Source of the DNA: Bifidobacterium [indicum] DSM 20214 = LMG 11587
GTDB lineage: Bacteria; Actinomycetota; Actinomycetes; Actinomycetales; Bifidobacteriaceae
DNA: 64,000 bases
Reading direction: 5' to 3'
Assembly: GCF_000706765.1 (NCBI RefSeq)
Contig: NZ_CP006018.1
Coordinates: 1,426,001 to 1,490,000 of the forward strand
Shown piece by piece: positions 16,492 to 25,354 of this stretch. The notes beneath the pieces are model-generated. The model was given only the letters and a program-made list of their open reading frames with translations, did not search any database and was not told the origin of the DNA. Positions within the stretch are counted from its first letter, which is position 1. Every line of letters begins with the position of its first letter. The translations under genes and the position numbers were made by a program.

Positions 16492-18036
16492 TCAGGACTT
16501 GCCCGGGGCCTTGTCATCCATAAGACCCGAAGCGGGAATATCCAGGACGAACTCCCCATCATCCGGAACCGACGACCTGTTGATCCTTGAATCATCCGAC
16601 TGGTGCATGGTCACCGTTCCCCAGGCGGGCACCGACACCAGCTGCCAGCGATTCCCCCACCCGTTCACAGTGACGGCCGCCCTTATCGGGGTACCTGTCG
16701 GGTTGTAGATGTGGGCGCTGATGGACCCGTCCGGGGCCATGAAAGCCACCGACCCCAGGCCTCCGCTCCATCCGTTGGGGGTGTAGTTACTGGACTCGAT
16801 GACCCTGGACCCCGGTTCCACATCCTGACCGAAGGCCCTGAGCATGAAGTACTCGAGGTTGCGGCGAACCCGCCCGGTGGCACGGTCGATGGTGACGACG
16901 CCACGGCGGCCATCCGCTCCGATCTGGTTGGGCAGGCCCCGTTCGTCCAGTGCCATGTTCCAGAGGGTGATGAAGGATTCCCCGTTCCGGACAAGCCAGT
17001 TTCCAATCACGCCCGACATGATGTGGGCCGCGTCCTCGACCGTCTCGTTGAGCATGCACCTGCGCTCGGTCATCCCATAGATCCACTGGGGGTAGACCCT
17101 GGTGGCGTTGGGCAGCTTGGCGTAGTCGTCGTCATACACATGGAGCGTCAGGCCGTCAATCGATCCAGCCTGGGCCGGGCTGACGTCCCGGTCGACCGGA
17201 CCGGTCAGGCTGTGCGCGGAATCATCGTTGATGAAGATTTTGACCTGAGGGTGGCTCCTATCGAGAGCCGGGCGCAGGAATCTGTGGGCGAAGTCCGCCT
17301 GCTGGGCCAGGGTCCATGTCATGGCGGGCCAGGGAGCCGCGTTGGAAGGTTCGTTCTGGACCGTGACCGCCCAGATGGGGATGCCCAGGGCCTCCATCTC
17401 GTCCACGTACCTGGCGAAGTAGCGTGCATAGACCCCCTCAAACGAATCCTCCAGTGGGTCATACCCATTGCCTGTCCACTCATTGAACCGGAGGTGACCA
17501 CCCTGGCAGAGATGCCCCGTGTTCTTCATCCAGGCCGGGGCGCTCCAGGGGGAGGCGATGATTCGCACGGCCGGATTGATGGAGAGGATTTCCCTGACGA
17601 CCGGGATGATGTACTTGAAGTCCTTGGTGGCATCGGGCGCGCCCGGTTCCCCTTCACCCAGGGAGAAGTGTTTCAGGTCCTTGTCATGGTCCCCGTAGGG
17701 AATGTCGTCATAGGTGTAATACGGCTGGGAGGACGGTTCGCAGGACCCCAGGGGAATGCGGATGCAGGAGAACCCGGCCTTGTCGGGATTGAACATGTCG
17801 TCCAACATGGCATGGCGTTGTTCCTTGGACTGGCATCCCCAGATCAGCGAGGCTGCGGCATCGGTGATGGCGGCTCCGGCACCCAACCAGGGCTGATGCT
17901 GTTGACTCGGGTCGATGACTATCGGCGTGGCACCATCAGGGGTATCGGCGAACCCCGGCGAATCCAGGGGGCGCCGCCGGTCCGACAGGTCTCCCGATGT
18001 CACGGTCCAATACTGGTTGCTGAACATGTGCGTCAT
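16492..18036 (-). CDS. GH30 family glycoside hydrolase (first of a tandem pair)
   Basis: The 514-residue protein is alignable end to end with the neighbouring GH30 by eye. The acid/base glutamate is in AVTVQNEPSNAAPW, the probable nucleophile in GMTERRCMLNETVEDAAH, and TLWNMALDERGLPNQ follows. It has no signal peptide. Both copies keep the catalytic residues, so the duplication may have split substrate ranges. The start MTHMFSN has GAGG at six bases. An upstream promoter with a nearby palindrome suggests regulated expression. The sugar importer about 5 kb away is the obvious supplier of its substrate, which is inference. Confidence 0.88.
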   Translation of the reverse strand: MTHMFSNQYWTVTSGDLSDRRRPLDSPGFADTPDGATPIVIDPSQQHQPWLGAGAAITDAAASLIWGCQSKEQRHAMLDDMFNPDKAGFSCIRIPLGSCEPSSQPYYTYDDIPYGDHDKDLKHFSLGEGEPGAPDATKDFKYIIPVVREILSINPAVRIIASPWSAPAWMKNTGHLCQGGHLRFNEWTGNGYDPLEDSFEGVYARYFARYVDEMEALGIPIWAVTVQNEPSNAAPWPAMTWTLAQQADFAHRFLRPALDRSHPQVKIFINDDSAHSLTGPVDRDVSPAQAGSIDGLTLHVYDDDYAKLPNATRVYPQWIYGMTERRCMLNETVEDAAHIMSGVIGNWLVRNGESFITLWNMALDERGLPNQIGADGRRGVVTIDRATGRVRRNLEYFMLRAFGQDVEPGSRVIESSNYTPNGWSGGLGSVAFMAPDGSISAHIYNPTGTPIRAAVTVNGWGNRWQLVSVPAWGTVTMHQSDDSRINRSSVPDDGEFVLDIPASGLMDDKAPGKS

Positions 18037-18100
18037 TGCATTCCTCTTAACGTCGACCTCGAACGGGAAGAATCAGGGCAGTAAACCAAGATACAGAGGC

Positions 18101-18136
18101 ATAGTAACATATTTAATCACTATTGCTCAACTTGAG
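18101..18136 (-). promoter_or_regulatory. Promoter and possible operator before the GH30 pair
   Basis: On the minus strand, TTGAGC (18130-18125) and TACTAT (18106-18101) form -35 and -10 elements with an 18-base spacer. The palindrome CTCAA-C-TTGAG (18126-18136) overlaps the -35 and could bind a repressor. Confidence 0.6.
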
Positions 18137-18260
18137 TCAGAAACAATCAACTGCTGATATAGATCATCACGACGGTCGCGAACGCCCCATCTACATCGAT
18201 GAAGGTTCCCCCTCGTCGGCTCCGCTCCGACCCGGCCAAACCTCATTGCGATATGAAAAA

Positions 18261-18290
18261 CCCCGCTCCATGGAGAACCATGGTGCGGGG
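18261..18290 (-). terminator. Intrinsic terminator of rplJ-rplL
   Basis: CCCCGC-t-CCATGG pairs with CCATGG-t-GCGGGG across a four-base loop, and the minus strand continues with five T. This is a clear rho-independent terminator 35 bases past rplL. Confidence 0.93.
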
Positions 18291-18325
18291 CTTGCAGTTC
18301 AAGCAGCTCCTTCAGGAGCCTGCAA

Positions 18326-18706
18326 TCACTTGAGCTCGACGGTGGCGCCGGCTTCTTCCAGCTGGGACTTCGCCTTGTCGGCGTCTTCCTTCTTGGCACC
18401 TTCCAGAACGGGCTTGGGGGTGTCGTCGACCAGAGCCTTGGCGTCGGCCAGGCCCAGGTTGGTGATGGCGCGAACGGCCTTGATGACCTGGATCTTCTTG
18501 TCGCCAACGCTGGAGAGGATGACGTCGAACTCGGACTTCTCCTCCTCGGCCGGTGCGGCTGCACCGGGGGCGGCGGCAACGGCTGCCACGGGAGCGGCGG
18601 CCTCAACGTCGAACTCATCCTCGAACTTCTTGACGAAGTCGGACAGCTCGACCAGGGTCATTTCCTTGAACGCGTCGATGAGCTCATCAGCAGAGAGCTT
18701 AGCCAT
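18326..18706 (-). CDS. rplL: 50S ribosomal protein L7/L12
   Basis: The 126-residue protein has the typical layout: an N-terminal dimerisation helix ([32 protein letters not shown]), an Ala/Gly/Pro-rich hinge (about 35-56), and the C-terminal factor-binding domain ([42 protein letters not shown]). It forms the ribosomal stalk that recruits translation GTPases. It lies about 100 bases after rplJ in the usual order. Confidence 0.98.
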   Translation of the reverse strand: MAKLSADELIDAFKEMTLVELSDFVKKFEDEFDVEAAAPVAAVAAAPGAAAPAEEEKSEFDVILSSVGDKKIQVIKAVRAITNLGLADAKALVDDTPKPVLEGAKKEDADKAKSQLEEAGATVELK

Positions 18707-18807
18707 GATGGCTTCCTTTCATTTGTGGCAACCGGTGTATTTGGTTGACCGGCCACCGAACATTCTTTTGTTTACAGCAGCTTGAATCAGGGCCGAGGGC
18801 CTTGAAC

Positions 18808-19329
18808 TCAAGCGGCCTTTTCCTGCTTCTCGCGCAGCGCATCGAAGGTGCGCACGGCCTTGGTAGGCACAGCGACGAAGAGGTTGGCGGCCTTGGACAT
18901 GGTGCCCTTGAGCGCGCCCGCCATCTTGGAAAGCAGGACCTCGCGAGACTCCAGATCCGCGATCTTCTTCACGGCATCGGCATCGACGACGGTTCCATCA
19001 ATGAAACCACCCTTGACGACCAGTGCCTTGTTCTCCTTGGCGAAATCACGCAGCGTCTTGGCAGCCTCGACGTAATCACCCTTGACGAAGGTGATGGCGC
19101 AGGGACCGGCGAGCATCTCATCGAGACCCTCAATGCCAGCCTCCCCGGCTGCAATACGGGCGAGCGTGTTCTTCGCCACTGAGTAGGAAGTATCGCGGCC
19201 TAGCTTGCTTCGCAGGTCGGCGACCTGCGGAACACTGAGCCCGCGGTACTCGGTGAGGATCACCGCGTCGGCGTCACGGAACTTGTCCGTCAGCCTGGCG
19301 ACGACCTCTTCCTTTTCGGGCCTTTTCAT
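18808..19329 (-). CDS. rplJ: 50S ribosomal protein L10
   Basis: The 173-residue protein starts MKRPEKEEVVARLTDKF, typical of L10, with AGGAAGGAAC upstream. It anchors L7/L12 dimers to the large subunit. LTEYRGLSVPQVADLRSKL and the AGPCAITFV segment are characteristic. A longer reading exists but its extra residues are the translated leader. Unlike in many bacteria, rplK and rplA are not next to it; they are about 30 kb away. Confidence 0.98.
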   Translation of the reverse strand: MKRPEKEEVVARLTDKFRDADAVILTEYRGLSVPQVADLRSKLGRDTSYSVAKNTLARIAAGEAGIEGLDEMLAGPCAITFVKGDYVEAAKTLRDFAKENKALVVKGGFIDGTVVDADAVKKIADLESREVLLSKMAGALKGTMSKAANLFVAVPTKAVRTFDALREKQEKAA

Positions 19330-19553
19330 GGCGTTCCTTCCTGAGTAGACCATGGCATAGCCCAGCACAAGGAACCAGCAGAAGAAAGGGGAATACCCCA
19401 CTCACAGGCGGAGCATAAACGAATCGGATAGAACAACCCGATAAACTCAACCTGTGCTGGCTCGGCGCACCGAACTTCGGGGACCTTACGGCCCCGACCA
19501 ACAGTCTTTGGTGTACGGAGTGAAACTGTACACACCCGGGTGGACCAGGTCAA
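19330..19553 (-). promoter_or_regulatory. rplJ promoter and L10 leader
   Basis: On the minus strand, TTGACC (19553-19548), a 17-base spacer and TACAGT (19530-19525) make a near-consensus promoter whose -35 overlaps the final codons of the GH78 fragment. The roughly 190-base untranslated leader has hairpins such as GGGGCC-GTAA-GGTCCCC and is where L10(L7/L12) autoregulation is expected. I did not fold it fully. Confidence 0.7.
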
Positions 19554-19957
19554 GTCAAGGGCGAGCAGGCACTGACCGTATGGGCTCCCGCCCCCAGCGG
19601 CTCCAGGGGAAGGGAACCCCTCGGGCATACGGTGCGGCCAAGCACCATTCCATCCCCCTCGGCCTTGACCACCGTATCGACCCCATCAACGGTGACGGCG
19701 ACCTCCTGCCCCGCGCCGACCCCAATCATCGGGGGAAGAACCAGATGGGCACGGCACCCCTGCGGCAGATCGAGTTCCATTCGGATGCCGGAGAGGCTGG
19801 TCCGACCACCAGCGGTCCGTACCGGTCCTGAAGTCCGGTAACCCACCGACAGGTCACCCCTGGGCAGGGGCAGGACCACAGCCGCCTGTTCAAGATCACC
19901 GGGTTGCGGGATGCAGGCGAGGGAGCGGCACCCAGGCTCCAAGGGACGAATTCCCAA
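19550..19957 (-). pseudogene. C-terminal part of the GH78 rhamnosidase, in the next frame
   Basis: This frame reads GIRPLEPGCRSLACIPQPGD and on to HTVSACSPLT, the C-terminal beta domain found at the end of GH78 enzymes. It overlaps the last 19 codons of the main reading frame. Removing one G from the GGG at 19953-19955 joins the two as GLIGIRPLEPG, the expected family sequence. It has no proper start (only a TTG) and no ribosome-binding site, so it is not a separate gene. Confidence 0.8.
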
Positions 19958-22346
19958 TCAGGCCAGAGGGCAGGAGGTAGACAGGCGATGCGGCCCAGGG
20001 GTGGGAGTAGGTGGTATTGGGCTTAAGACAGGGATCCCAGGCCTCCATGGTTCCACCACTGCCCTGATCGAGCATGTGATTCCATGTCCGTAAGCCTGTG
20101 GTTGCACTGATCAGAGCAGTGGCATCCGCCCCCAGGCCCGACCGGTAAAGGCCATCCAGATAGACGGCCGCCACGTAAACGCTGCACGCCATACCCCGAC
20201 CGCGCAGGAAGTCCCCCACCCGTTCGATTCTCCCCCTGGGTGGTTCCGCAAAGGCCAGGGCGAAGGCCGAGGCGTGGAGGGAGTGGTGGGCCAGGGGACG
20301 TCCGGAGGGTCCGTGATCCAGTCCATCCCAGTAGGCACCGGCAGAGGGGTCATAGAGACGATCGTTGATGGCGGCACGCATCCTGGAGGCCACGCGGGCA
20401 AAGAGGACGGCATCACCATGGCGGCCCAGGGCCTTGGCCATATCGGCCATATCGGCGAAGGCACGGGAGGATAGGGCATTGACCACCGTATTGACCCTGC
20501 CGAAGAGATACCCGTCACGCTCGCTCTCAGGCCAGTCGACCAGATCCCCGTCCATTTGGCTTGACCGGCCCGGTTCCTTGACCACCAGGCCGCTCTCCCG
20601 GTCGAGGTACCTGAAGGGCAGGAGACTACAGAGCCGCCGGTATCGACTGCGCATCTGACCGAGGTCGCCGGTCGACATCCAGGCATCGTGCACGGCCAGG
20701 ATGGAATACAGGGGCCACTCGGTGGGCCAGGTTCGATTTCCCACCAGATAATCCACCGTGTAGCGGCCGATGGACGGGGCGTCATCCAGGGCCTGATGAG
20801 CCCGCTGCTGAATCCAAGCATCTGCCTCATAGGGAGCCCGCTCCCTGGTCCAAGAGTCCACATATATGTTGGCATTGAGTCTCGTGACGGTGTCCCGCCC
20901 CAATTTCCAGACCCTGTCAAGGACAGGCCGGGAGGATCGGAAGTCGGCATGGGTGTCAATCGCCGGTGTCAGAAGAGCGGCGGCCTCCACCTGCCCGGCG
21001 GCGACGGCCGAGACCAGCTCTTCCCAAGCCTGCCCCGACTCCTCACAGACCAGCTCCGCATACCGGAAGACGCGAATCCCCCAGGTCTCGGCCGCATTCT
21101 CCCCCGCCTCCATCCGCCAGCGATCCTCATACACATTGCCTGCGGAGAGCTGGTATCTGACCCGGTCATCGTCCTGAACAACCTCCCCATACCGGATCAG
21201 AAGATCCATACCACCCGAAAGGGTCGCCCGCAACCGTATACCCCCCATCACCACGGAGCCGAAATCCAGAAGCACGCTTTTCGGCGTGGTGCGGCGGATA
21301 TTCTTCGGATGCAGGTAGGAGGTCTGCAAAGAATCAACAGGTGAAGCCAGGCAGTGGTCGAATGGCTCCTTCACCCTGGCGGGCGGCCAGTCCCTGTCGT
21401 CGAAGCCGGCCGCCGAAAGACCCCCGGGATAGAACGACAGGTCGATATCCTCGGCAGGAGCCCGGTAGTACCTGGTACCGATGGAGGCGCTGTCCGGGAA
21501 GGCGGCACCACCCGGCAGGGCCTTCCAGGAGGCGTCCGTGCCGTAGTGCTCCACCTGTCCGTCTTCGAAACAGACATCGAGCTGGGCGGCGAACCTCTGA
21601 TCCGACGTTGCATAGGCGATGACGCCGATGAAGTTGTCTCCGCCCGGCTGCAGGATCCCGCCTACGTCATACCCGTCGTAGCGGGCCTCGTCGCCCAGGG
21701 GGAAGACCGGTCCACACCCCTGGAAGGCACCGTTCATCCAGAGTCGGTAGACGAATTGCCTGGCCGGCCTGGTCGACGAGGCCGTGGCGTTCAGGGTCGC
21801 CCACCGTACCGGTTTGGCAGGCAATGCGACCACGCCACGCAGAAAGGCCCAACCCCAAGCGTTTCCACCTTCGTTCTGGGTCCGGTTCTGGGCCTGGGGG
21901 GATTCGTCTCTCTCGGTCCAGATGGCCTGGGCCGACCATCTGGAACCGGGGCCGGTTCCGAGGGTGGCGGCCCTGGACCGAAACACCACCTGCTCCTGGG
22001 CATCCAGCAGTTCCACCCTCAGCCAGTACCGCTCCGAGGGTCCCATGGGAACCTCAGGCAGTGCAGCCCCGTTGAGTTCGTCAATCGGACGGATGCCGCT
22101 CTCCCAGGTAAAAACGGAATCTCGGGAAAAGCCGTTCCCCATGTCGGGATTCGGCCTGTCGGCCACGATGACCCGTGCCGAGCAAGCGGAATCATCCGCA
22201 GCCAACATGGGGTCAAGGCGCCATCTGACCCGGGGAACCTCATAGGGTTCCAAGGCAACCGGGCTCACCCGGTCATTGACAAGAATCCGAATTCGACCGT
22301 CAGGTACCGGGGCGGCCCCGCCTCCATGATTCGAATCTGACAGCAT
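19896..22346 (-). CDS. Alpha-L-rhamnosidase, GH78 family, apparently frameshifted near the 3' end
   Basis: This is an 816-residue reading frame. It has N-terminal beta domains, a NLD-like segment (VVALPAKPVRWATLNATASSTR), and the (alpha/alpha)6 catalytic domain with DSWTRERAPYEADAWIQQRAH, which aligns with the acidic catalytic motif of GH78. It ends with SHPWAASPVYLLP, then runs out of frame for 19 residues. The missing C-terminal domain is intact in the next frame, so the native length would be about 935. GH78 removes terminal alpha-L-rhamnose from plant glycosides or pectin. It has no signal peptide. Its ATG follows AGAGGGG, nine bases after the YesL-like gene. The shift could be a real mutation or an assembly error. 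Confidence 0.8.
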   Translation of the reverse strand: MLSDSNHGGGAAPVPDGRIRILVNDRVSPVALEPYEVPRVRWRLDPMLAADDSACSARVIVADRPNPDMGNGFSRDSVFTWESGIRPIDELNGAALPEVPMGPSERYWLRVELLDAQEQVVFRSRAATLGTGPGSRWSAQAIWTERDESPQAQNRTQNEGGNAWGWAFLRGVVALPAKPVRWATLNATASSTRPARQFVYRLWMNGAFQGCGPVFPLGDEARYDGYDVGGILQPGGDNFIGVIAYATSDQRFAAQLDVCFEDGQVEHYGTDASWKALPGGAAFPDSASIGTRYYRAPAEDIDLSFYPGGLSAAGFDDRDWPPARVKEPFDHCLASPVDSLQTSYLHPKNIRRTTPKSVLLDFGSVVMGGIRLRATLSGGMDLLIRYGEVVQDDDRVRYQLSAGNVYEDRWRMEAGENAAETWGIRVFRYAELVCEESGQAWEELVSAVAAGQVEAAALLTPAIDTHADFRSSRPVLDRVWKLGRDTVTRLNANIYVDSWTRERAPYEADAWIQQRAHQALDDAPSIGRYTVDYLVGNRTWPTEWPLYSILAVHDAWMSTGDLGQMRSRYRRLCSLLPFRYLDRESGLVVKEPGRSSQMDGDLVDWPESERDGYLFGRVNTVVNALSSRAFADMADMAKALGRHGDAVLFARVASRMRAAINDRLYDPSAGAYWDGLDHGPSGRPLAHHSLHASAFALAFAEPPRGRIERVGDFLRGRGMACSVYVAAVYLDGLYRSGLGADATALISATTGLRTWNHMLDQGSGGTMEAWDPCLKPNTTYSHPWAASPVYLLPSGLIGNSSLGAWVPLPRLHPATR

Positions 22347-22355
22347 GATGCCCCT

Positions 22356-23192
22356 CTACTGCCGGTAGTCGGACAAGGGAGAGAAGGACGGGGACCCGGA
22401 ACCCTGCCGGTACATGGACTCGATTACGGGGTCTCGGCTTTCCTTGGCCATCTGCAGGAAGAAGGGCTGCGCCTGCCAACGGGCGGCCGCCCAAATCAGA
22501 TACCAGATCAGCCCGGTACCCAGGAGGGCAACCAGAATCGGCGACCTGAGCAATCCCCAGACATATCCGGCGAGAGCCAGGATGGAGACCAGCAACATGT
22601 AGAAACGCCTGACCGAAAGGAGTAGGGCGTTGACCAGGAGGCGCCGAATTACGGCCTTGGGATACTCCACGACCAGAACCAGGGAGACGAAGGCCGTCTG
22701 CACCAGAAGGACCAGGCAGACCACAATCAAAGGCCAGAGCAGCCCTCCCCATGAGACCACCGCGGCAATCTGCAGATCATATACCAGGGCGAAGGCGATG
22801 ATGCCAAGAGGAAGCCACGCCATCCAGGAACGGACGGCCAGTCGGGCGTACGCCTTGAAGTAATAGGTGAAGAACCCTGATGTAACCGACTGGTCCACGT
22901 ATGGCCGGGCAATCCAATCGGGCAACTTCCGCCCCTCCTCTTCCATGGTCTCCAGAACATGAAACCGGATGGCCGTGGAGGACGAGGCCAGACCGGGATG
23001 ATCCCGGAAAACCGCAAAGAGTGCCGCCAGCCCAGGCGCACTCAGGACACAGGCCAGAATGCAGGCAGGGTAATACTCCGGACTCTGCATGAACACCAGG
23101 ACCAGAACCAGGGGGAGCATGCCGATGAGGGTGCAGAACCCCGAACCCAGTACAACCGCAACGGAATTGGTCACCCCCAGGAGGGCACGCAT
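22356..23192 (-). CDS. YesL-family (DUF624) membrane protein
   Basis: The 278-residue protein has about six membrane segments. The N-terminal MRALLGVTNSVAVVLGSGFCTLIGMLPLVLV, a GLAALFAVFRD loop and a TSGFFTYYFKAYARLAVRSW segment match the YesL family, which is regularly encoded with carbohydrate ABC importers. Its biochemical role is unknown. The chosen ATG has AAGGGG at seven bases; a TTG-started longer form (23258) is less likely. It sits between the permeases and the rhamnosidase and is probably part of the same operon. Confidence 0.8.
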   Translation of the reverse strand: MRALLGVTNSVAVVLGSGFCTLIGMLPLVLVLVFMQSPEYYPACILACVLSAPGLAALFAVFRDHPGLASSSTAIRFHVLETMEEEGRKLPDWIARPYVDQSVTSGFFTYYFKAYARLAVRSWMAWLPLGIIAFALVYDLQIAAVVSWGGLLWPLIVVCLVLLVQTAFVSLVLVVEYPKAVIRRLLVNALLLSVRRFYMLLVSILALAGYVWGLLRSPILVALLGTGLIWYLIWAAARWQAQPFFLQMAKESRDPVIESMYRQGSGSPSFSPLSDYRQ

Positions 23193-23303
23193 GGCATGCC
23201 CCTTCGAACCTGCGGTCTCACTGTCACGGTTATCACGAACGCTCACGCCATGCCCCAATCTCTGGTCCGCCCTTGCTTGATTCGCTGTCTCCGCGTATGA
23301 AGC

Positions 23304-24203
23304 TCAGCCCTTCATGCCGGAAGTGGCGATACCGGCTATGAACTGTTTCTGTCCAAGGAGGAAGACAATCAGGATGGGCAGGACCGAAATGACCGAACCC
23401 GTCATGATCATTGCGAAATCAGCGTTGTACTGGGAAATGAAGAGCTTCAGACCCAGCTGGATCGTATAGAGCTTCTGGGAGCGCAGGTAGATCAGCGGAC
23501 CCATGTAGTCGTTCCAGGTGTTGGTGAAGGTGATGATGGCCAGGGCCGCCAGGGATGGGCCGGACAGGGGCAGGACGACCCTCCAGTAGATGCCGAACTC
23601 ACTCAGACCATCCAGTCTGGCCGCTTCGGACAAGTCCTCGGGTATGGTGTCGTAGAACTGTTTCATCATGAAGACACCGAAGGCTCCGAAGGCCTGCAGA
23701 AGGATGATGGACCACCTGGTATCGGAGAGGCCGACGGCTGAGACCAGCTTGAACTGCGGAATCATGTAGGCCTGCCAGGGCACCGCCATGGTGGCGATGT
23801 AAATCAAGAAAAGAGTGGTGCGCCCTCTGAAGGGAATCTTCGAAAAACCATAGGCCGCGAAGGACCCGGTAAAGACCTGCAGGAGGGTCACAATCACAGC
23901 GAAGAAAACGGTGTTGAGCAACCAGGTCGTCATATCCGACTTGGTCCAGATGGTTGCGTAGTTCTCCCAATGCCAGACCGATGGGAACCATTTGATGGGA
24001 ATGGCATACACCTCGTTGTTGGGCTTCAGTGAGGAAAGCACCATCCAGAAGAAGGGCAGAAGGACGAAGGCCGAGACGACGACCATGGACAGATACCCGA
24101 TGATGGTCCCGGCGATCTTGGCCGGAGAGGCCTTCTTCCTGTTCCAGGGAATCTCCTCGACGGCAGGCGAGGCAAGGGCCGAAGACACTGTGTTGGTGGA
24201 CAT
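23304..24203 (-). CDS. Carbohydrate ABC transporter permease, MalG type
   Basis: The 299-residue inner-membrane permease has six predicted membrane segments. The EAA loop that docks the ATPase reads EAARLDGLSEFGIYWRVVLPLSGPSLAAL (about residues 191-219). PFFWMVLSSLKPNNEVY and NTWNDYMGPLIYL are typical of the MalG/CUT1 group. It starts four bases after the partner permease, with AAGGAGG inside the preceding gene, so the two are translated together. No ATPase is encoded nearby; a shared MsiK-like ATPase elsewhere is likely, as is common in actinobacteria. Confidence 0.93.
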   Translation of the reverse strand: MSTNTVSSALASPAVEEIPWNRKKASPAKIAGTIIGYLSMVVVSAFVLLPFFWMVLSSLKPNNEVYAIPIKWFPSVWHWENYATIWTKSDMTTWLLNTVFFAVIVTLLQVFTGSFAAYGFSKIPFRGRTTLFLIYIATMAVPWQAYMIPQFKLVSAVGLSDTRWSIILLQAFGAFGVFMMKQFYDTIPEDLSEAARLDGLSEFGIYWRVVLPLSGPSLAALAIITFTNTWNDYMGPLIYLRSQKLYTIQLGLKLFISQYNADFAMIMTGSVISVLPILIVFLLGQKQFIAGIATSGMKG

Positions 24204-24207
24204 GGTC

Positions 24208-25197
24208 TCAGTCCTCCTTCAGGTTGTTGTACCAGAACTGAATCAGTGTGACCACCATGCAGATGGCCAAAAGAACCAGGGAGACGGCCGAGGCGTAACC
24301 GAAGTCGCCACGCTCGAAGGCCACACGGTAGATGTACTGGGCCAGCACCAGGGTGCTGGTGCCGGGACCGCCATCGGTCATGACCAGTGTCAGATCGAGA
24401 ATCTTGAAGGATCCGATGGTCAGGGTGATCATGACGAAGAAGAGCGTGGGGCGCATCATGGGGACGGTCACGTGCCAGAAGCGTTGCCATCCGCTGGTAC
24501 CGTCAAGCTCGGCCGCCTCATAAAGCTCGGAGGGAATGGTCTGCAACCCAGCCAGAAGCAGGATCATATAATAGCCGACCTCACGCCAGGTGCCCACAAT
24601 GATGACGGCGGGCATGGCCCAGGCCGTCGAACCCAACCACCCGGGAGGGTTGCTGATGAACAGCCTGAGGAAGGAATTTATGGGGCCGGACTTGGGGTCG
24701 AAGAGCATGCCCCATACCTGCGCAGCAGCCACCAGGGAGGTGATGTAAGGGAAGAATGCCACCGTCCTGAAGAAGGCTCGACCACGCAGCTTGGAATTGA
24801 GCAGGACAGCCAGGGCGAAGGCCAGAATCAGGGTCAGGGGGATGTGGACTATCGAGTAGTAGAAGGTGTTCCATACCGAGGTCATGAAAATCTTGTCATG
24901 GGAGAGCCTGACCCAATTCTTTACCCCGTTGAAGACGGGTTTGCCGAAGGCCGACCACTTGGTGAAGGCTATATAGAAAAGGGTCAATGTGGGCAGGAGG
25001 GTCAGGCAGATGAAGCCGATGAAGTTCGGTGAAATGAAAATCAGTCCATTGCGCAGATTCCTTCGTGAAATCGCCTTGGCGTTGAACCTGCCCTGTCTGG
25101 ATTTTGGGGCTCGCCGCCCATCGCCGGGTCCCTGGGACCCGGTTTTGCGATCCGCAACCGCCTGTCGGCTGCCGATTACTCCGGTTTCTTCCGTCAT
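24208..25197 (-). CDS. Carbohydrate ABC transporter permease, MalF type
   Basis: The 329-residue protein has a basic N-terminal tail (about 50 residues) and six membrane segments. The EAA loop is EAAELDGTSGWQRFWHVTVPMMRPTLFFV. NGLIFISPNFIGFICLTLLPTLTLFYIAF is the typical first segment of MalF-type CUT1 permeases. It pairs with the downstream MalG-type permease. The ATG has AAGGAG at nine bases. Confidence 0.93.
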   Translation of the reverse strand: MTEETGVIGSRQAVADRKTGSQGPGDGRRAPKSRQGRFNAKAISRRNLRNGLIFISPNFIGFICLTLLPTLTLFYIAFTKWSAFGKPVFNGVKNWVRLSHDKIFMTSVWNTFYYSIVHIPLTLILAFALAVLLNSKLRGRAFFRTVAFFPYITSLVAAAQVWGMLFDPKSGPINSFLRLFISNPPGWLGSTAWAMPAVIIVGTWREVGYYMILLLAGLQTIPSELYEAAELDGTSGWQRFWHVTVPMMRPTLFFVMITLTIGSFKILDLTLVMTDGGPGTSTLVLAQYIYRVAFERGDFGYASAVSLVLLAICMVVTLIQFWYNNLKED

Positions 25198-25301
25198 CTG
25201 TCCCTGCTCCTTACTGCCGTCACCGTGTCATGGGTTTGAAAATCACCTGCCACGCTCATTCCATCCGTGCCCTCACCAGGCCAAACCACAAGGCCGATGG
25301 C

Positions 25302-25341
25302 GGGGAGACTCCAGGGCCTGTTGCTTCCCCGGAGCCTCCCC
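25302..25341 (-). terminator. Hairpin between the binding-protein gene and the permeases
   Basis: GGGGAG-a-CTCC (25302-25312) pairs with GGAG-c-CTCCCC (25331-25341). There is no T-run. Such hairpins often stabilise or partly terminate transcripts so that the binding protein is made in excess; that role is inference. The 157-base gap has nothing else that I can identify. Confidence 0.45.
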
Positions 25342-25354
25342 ACCACCGCGGGCG

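Noticed and set aside
19550-19957. Independent small gene downstream of the rhamnosidase
   Set aside because: Its translation is the C-terminal domain of GH78 and it has only a TTG start inside the upstream frame, so it is better explained as a frameshifted piece.
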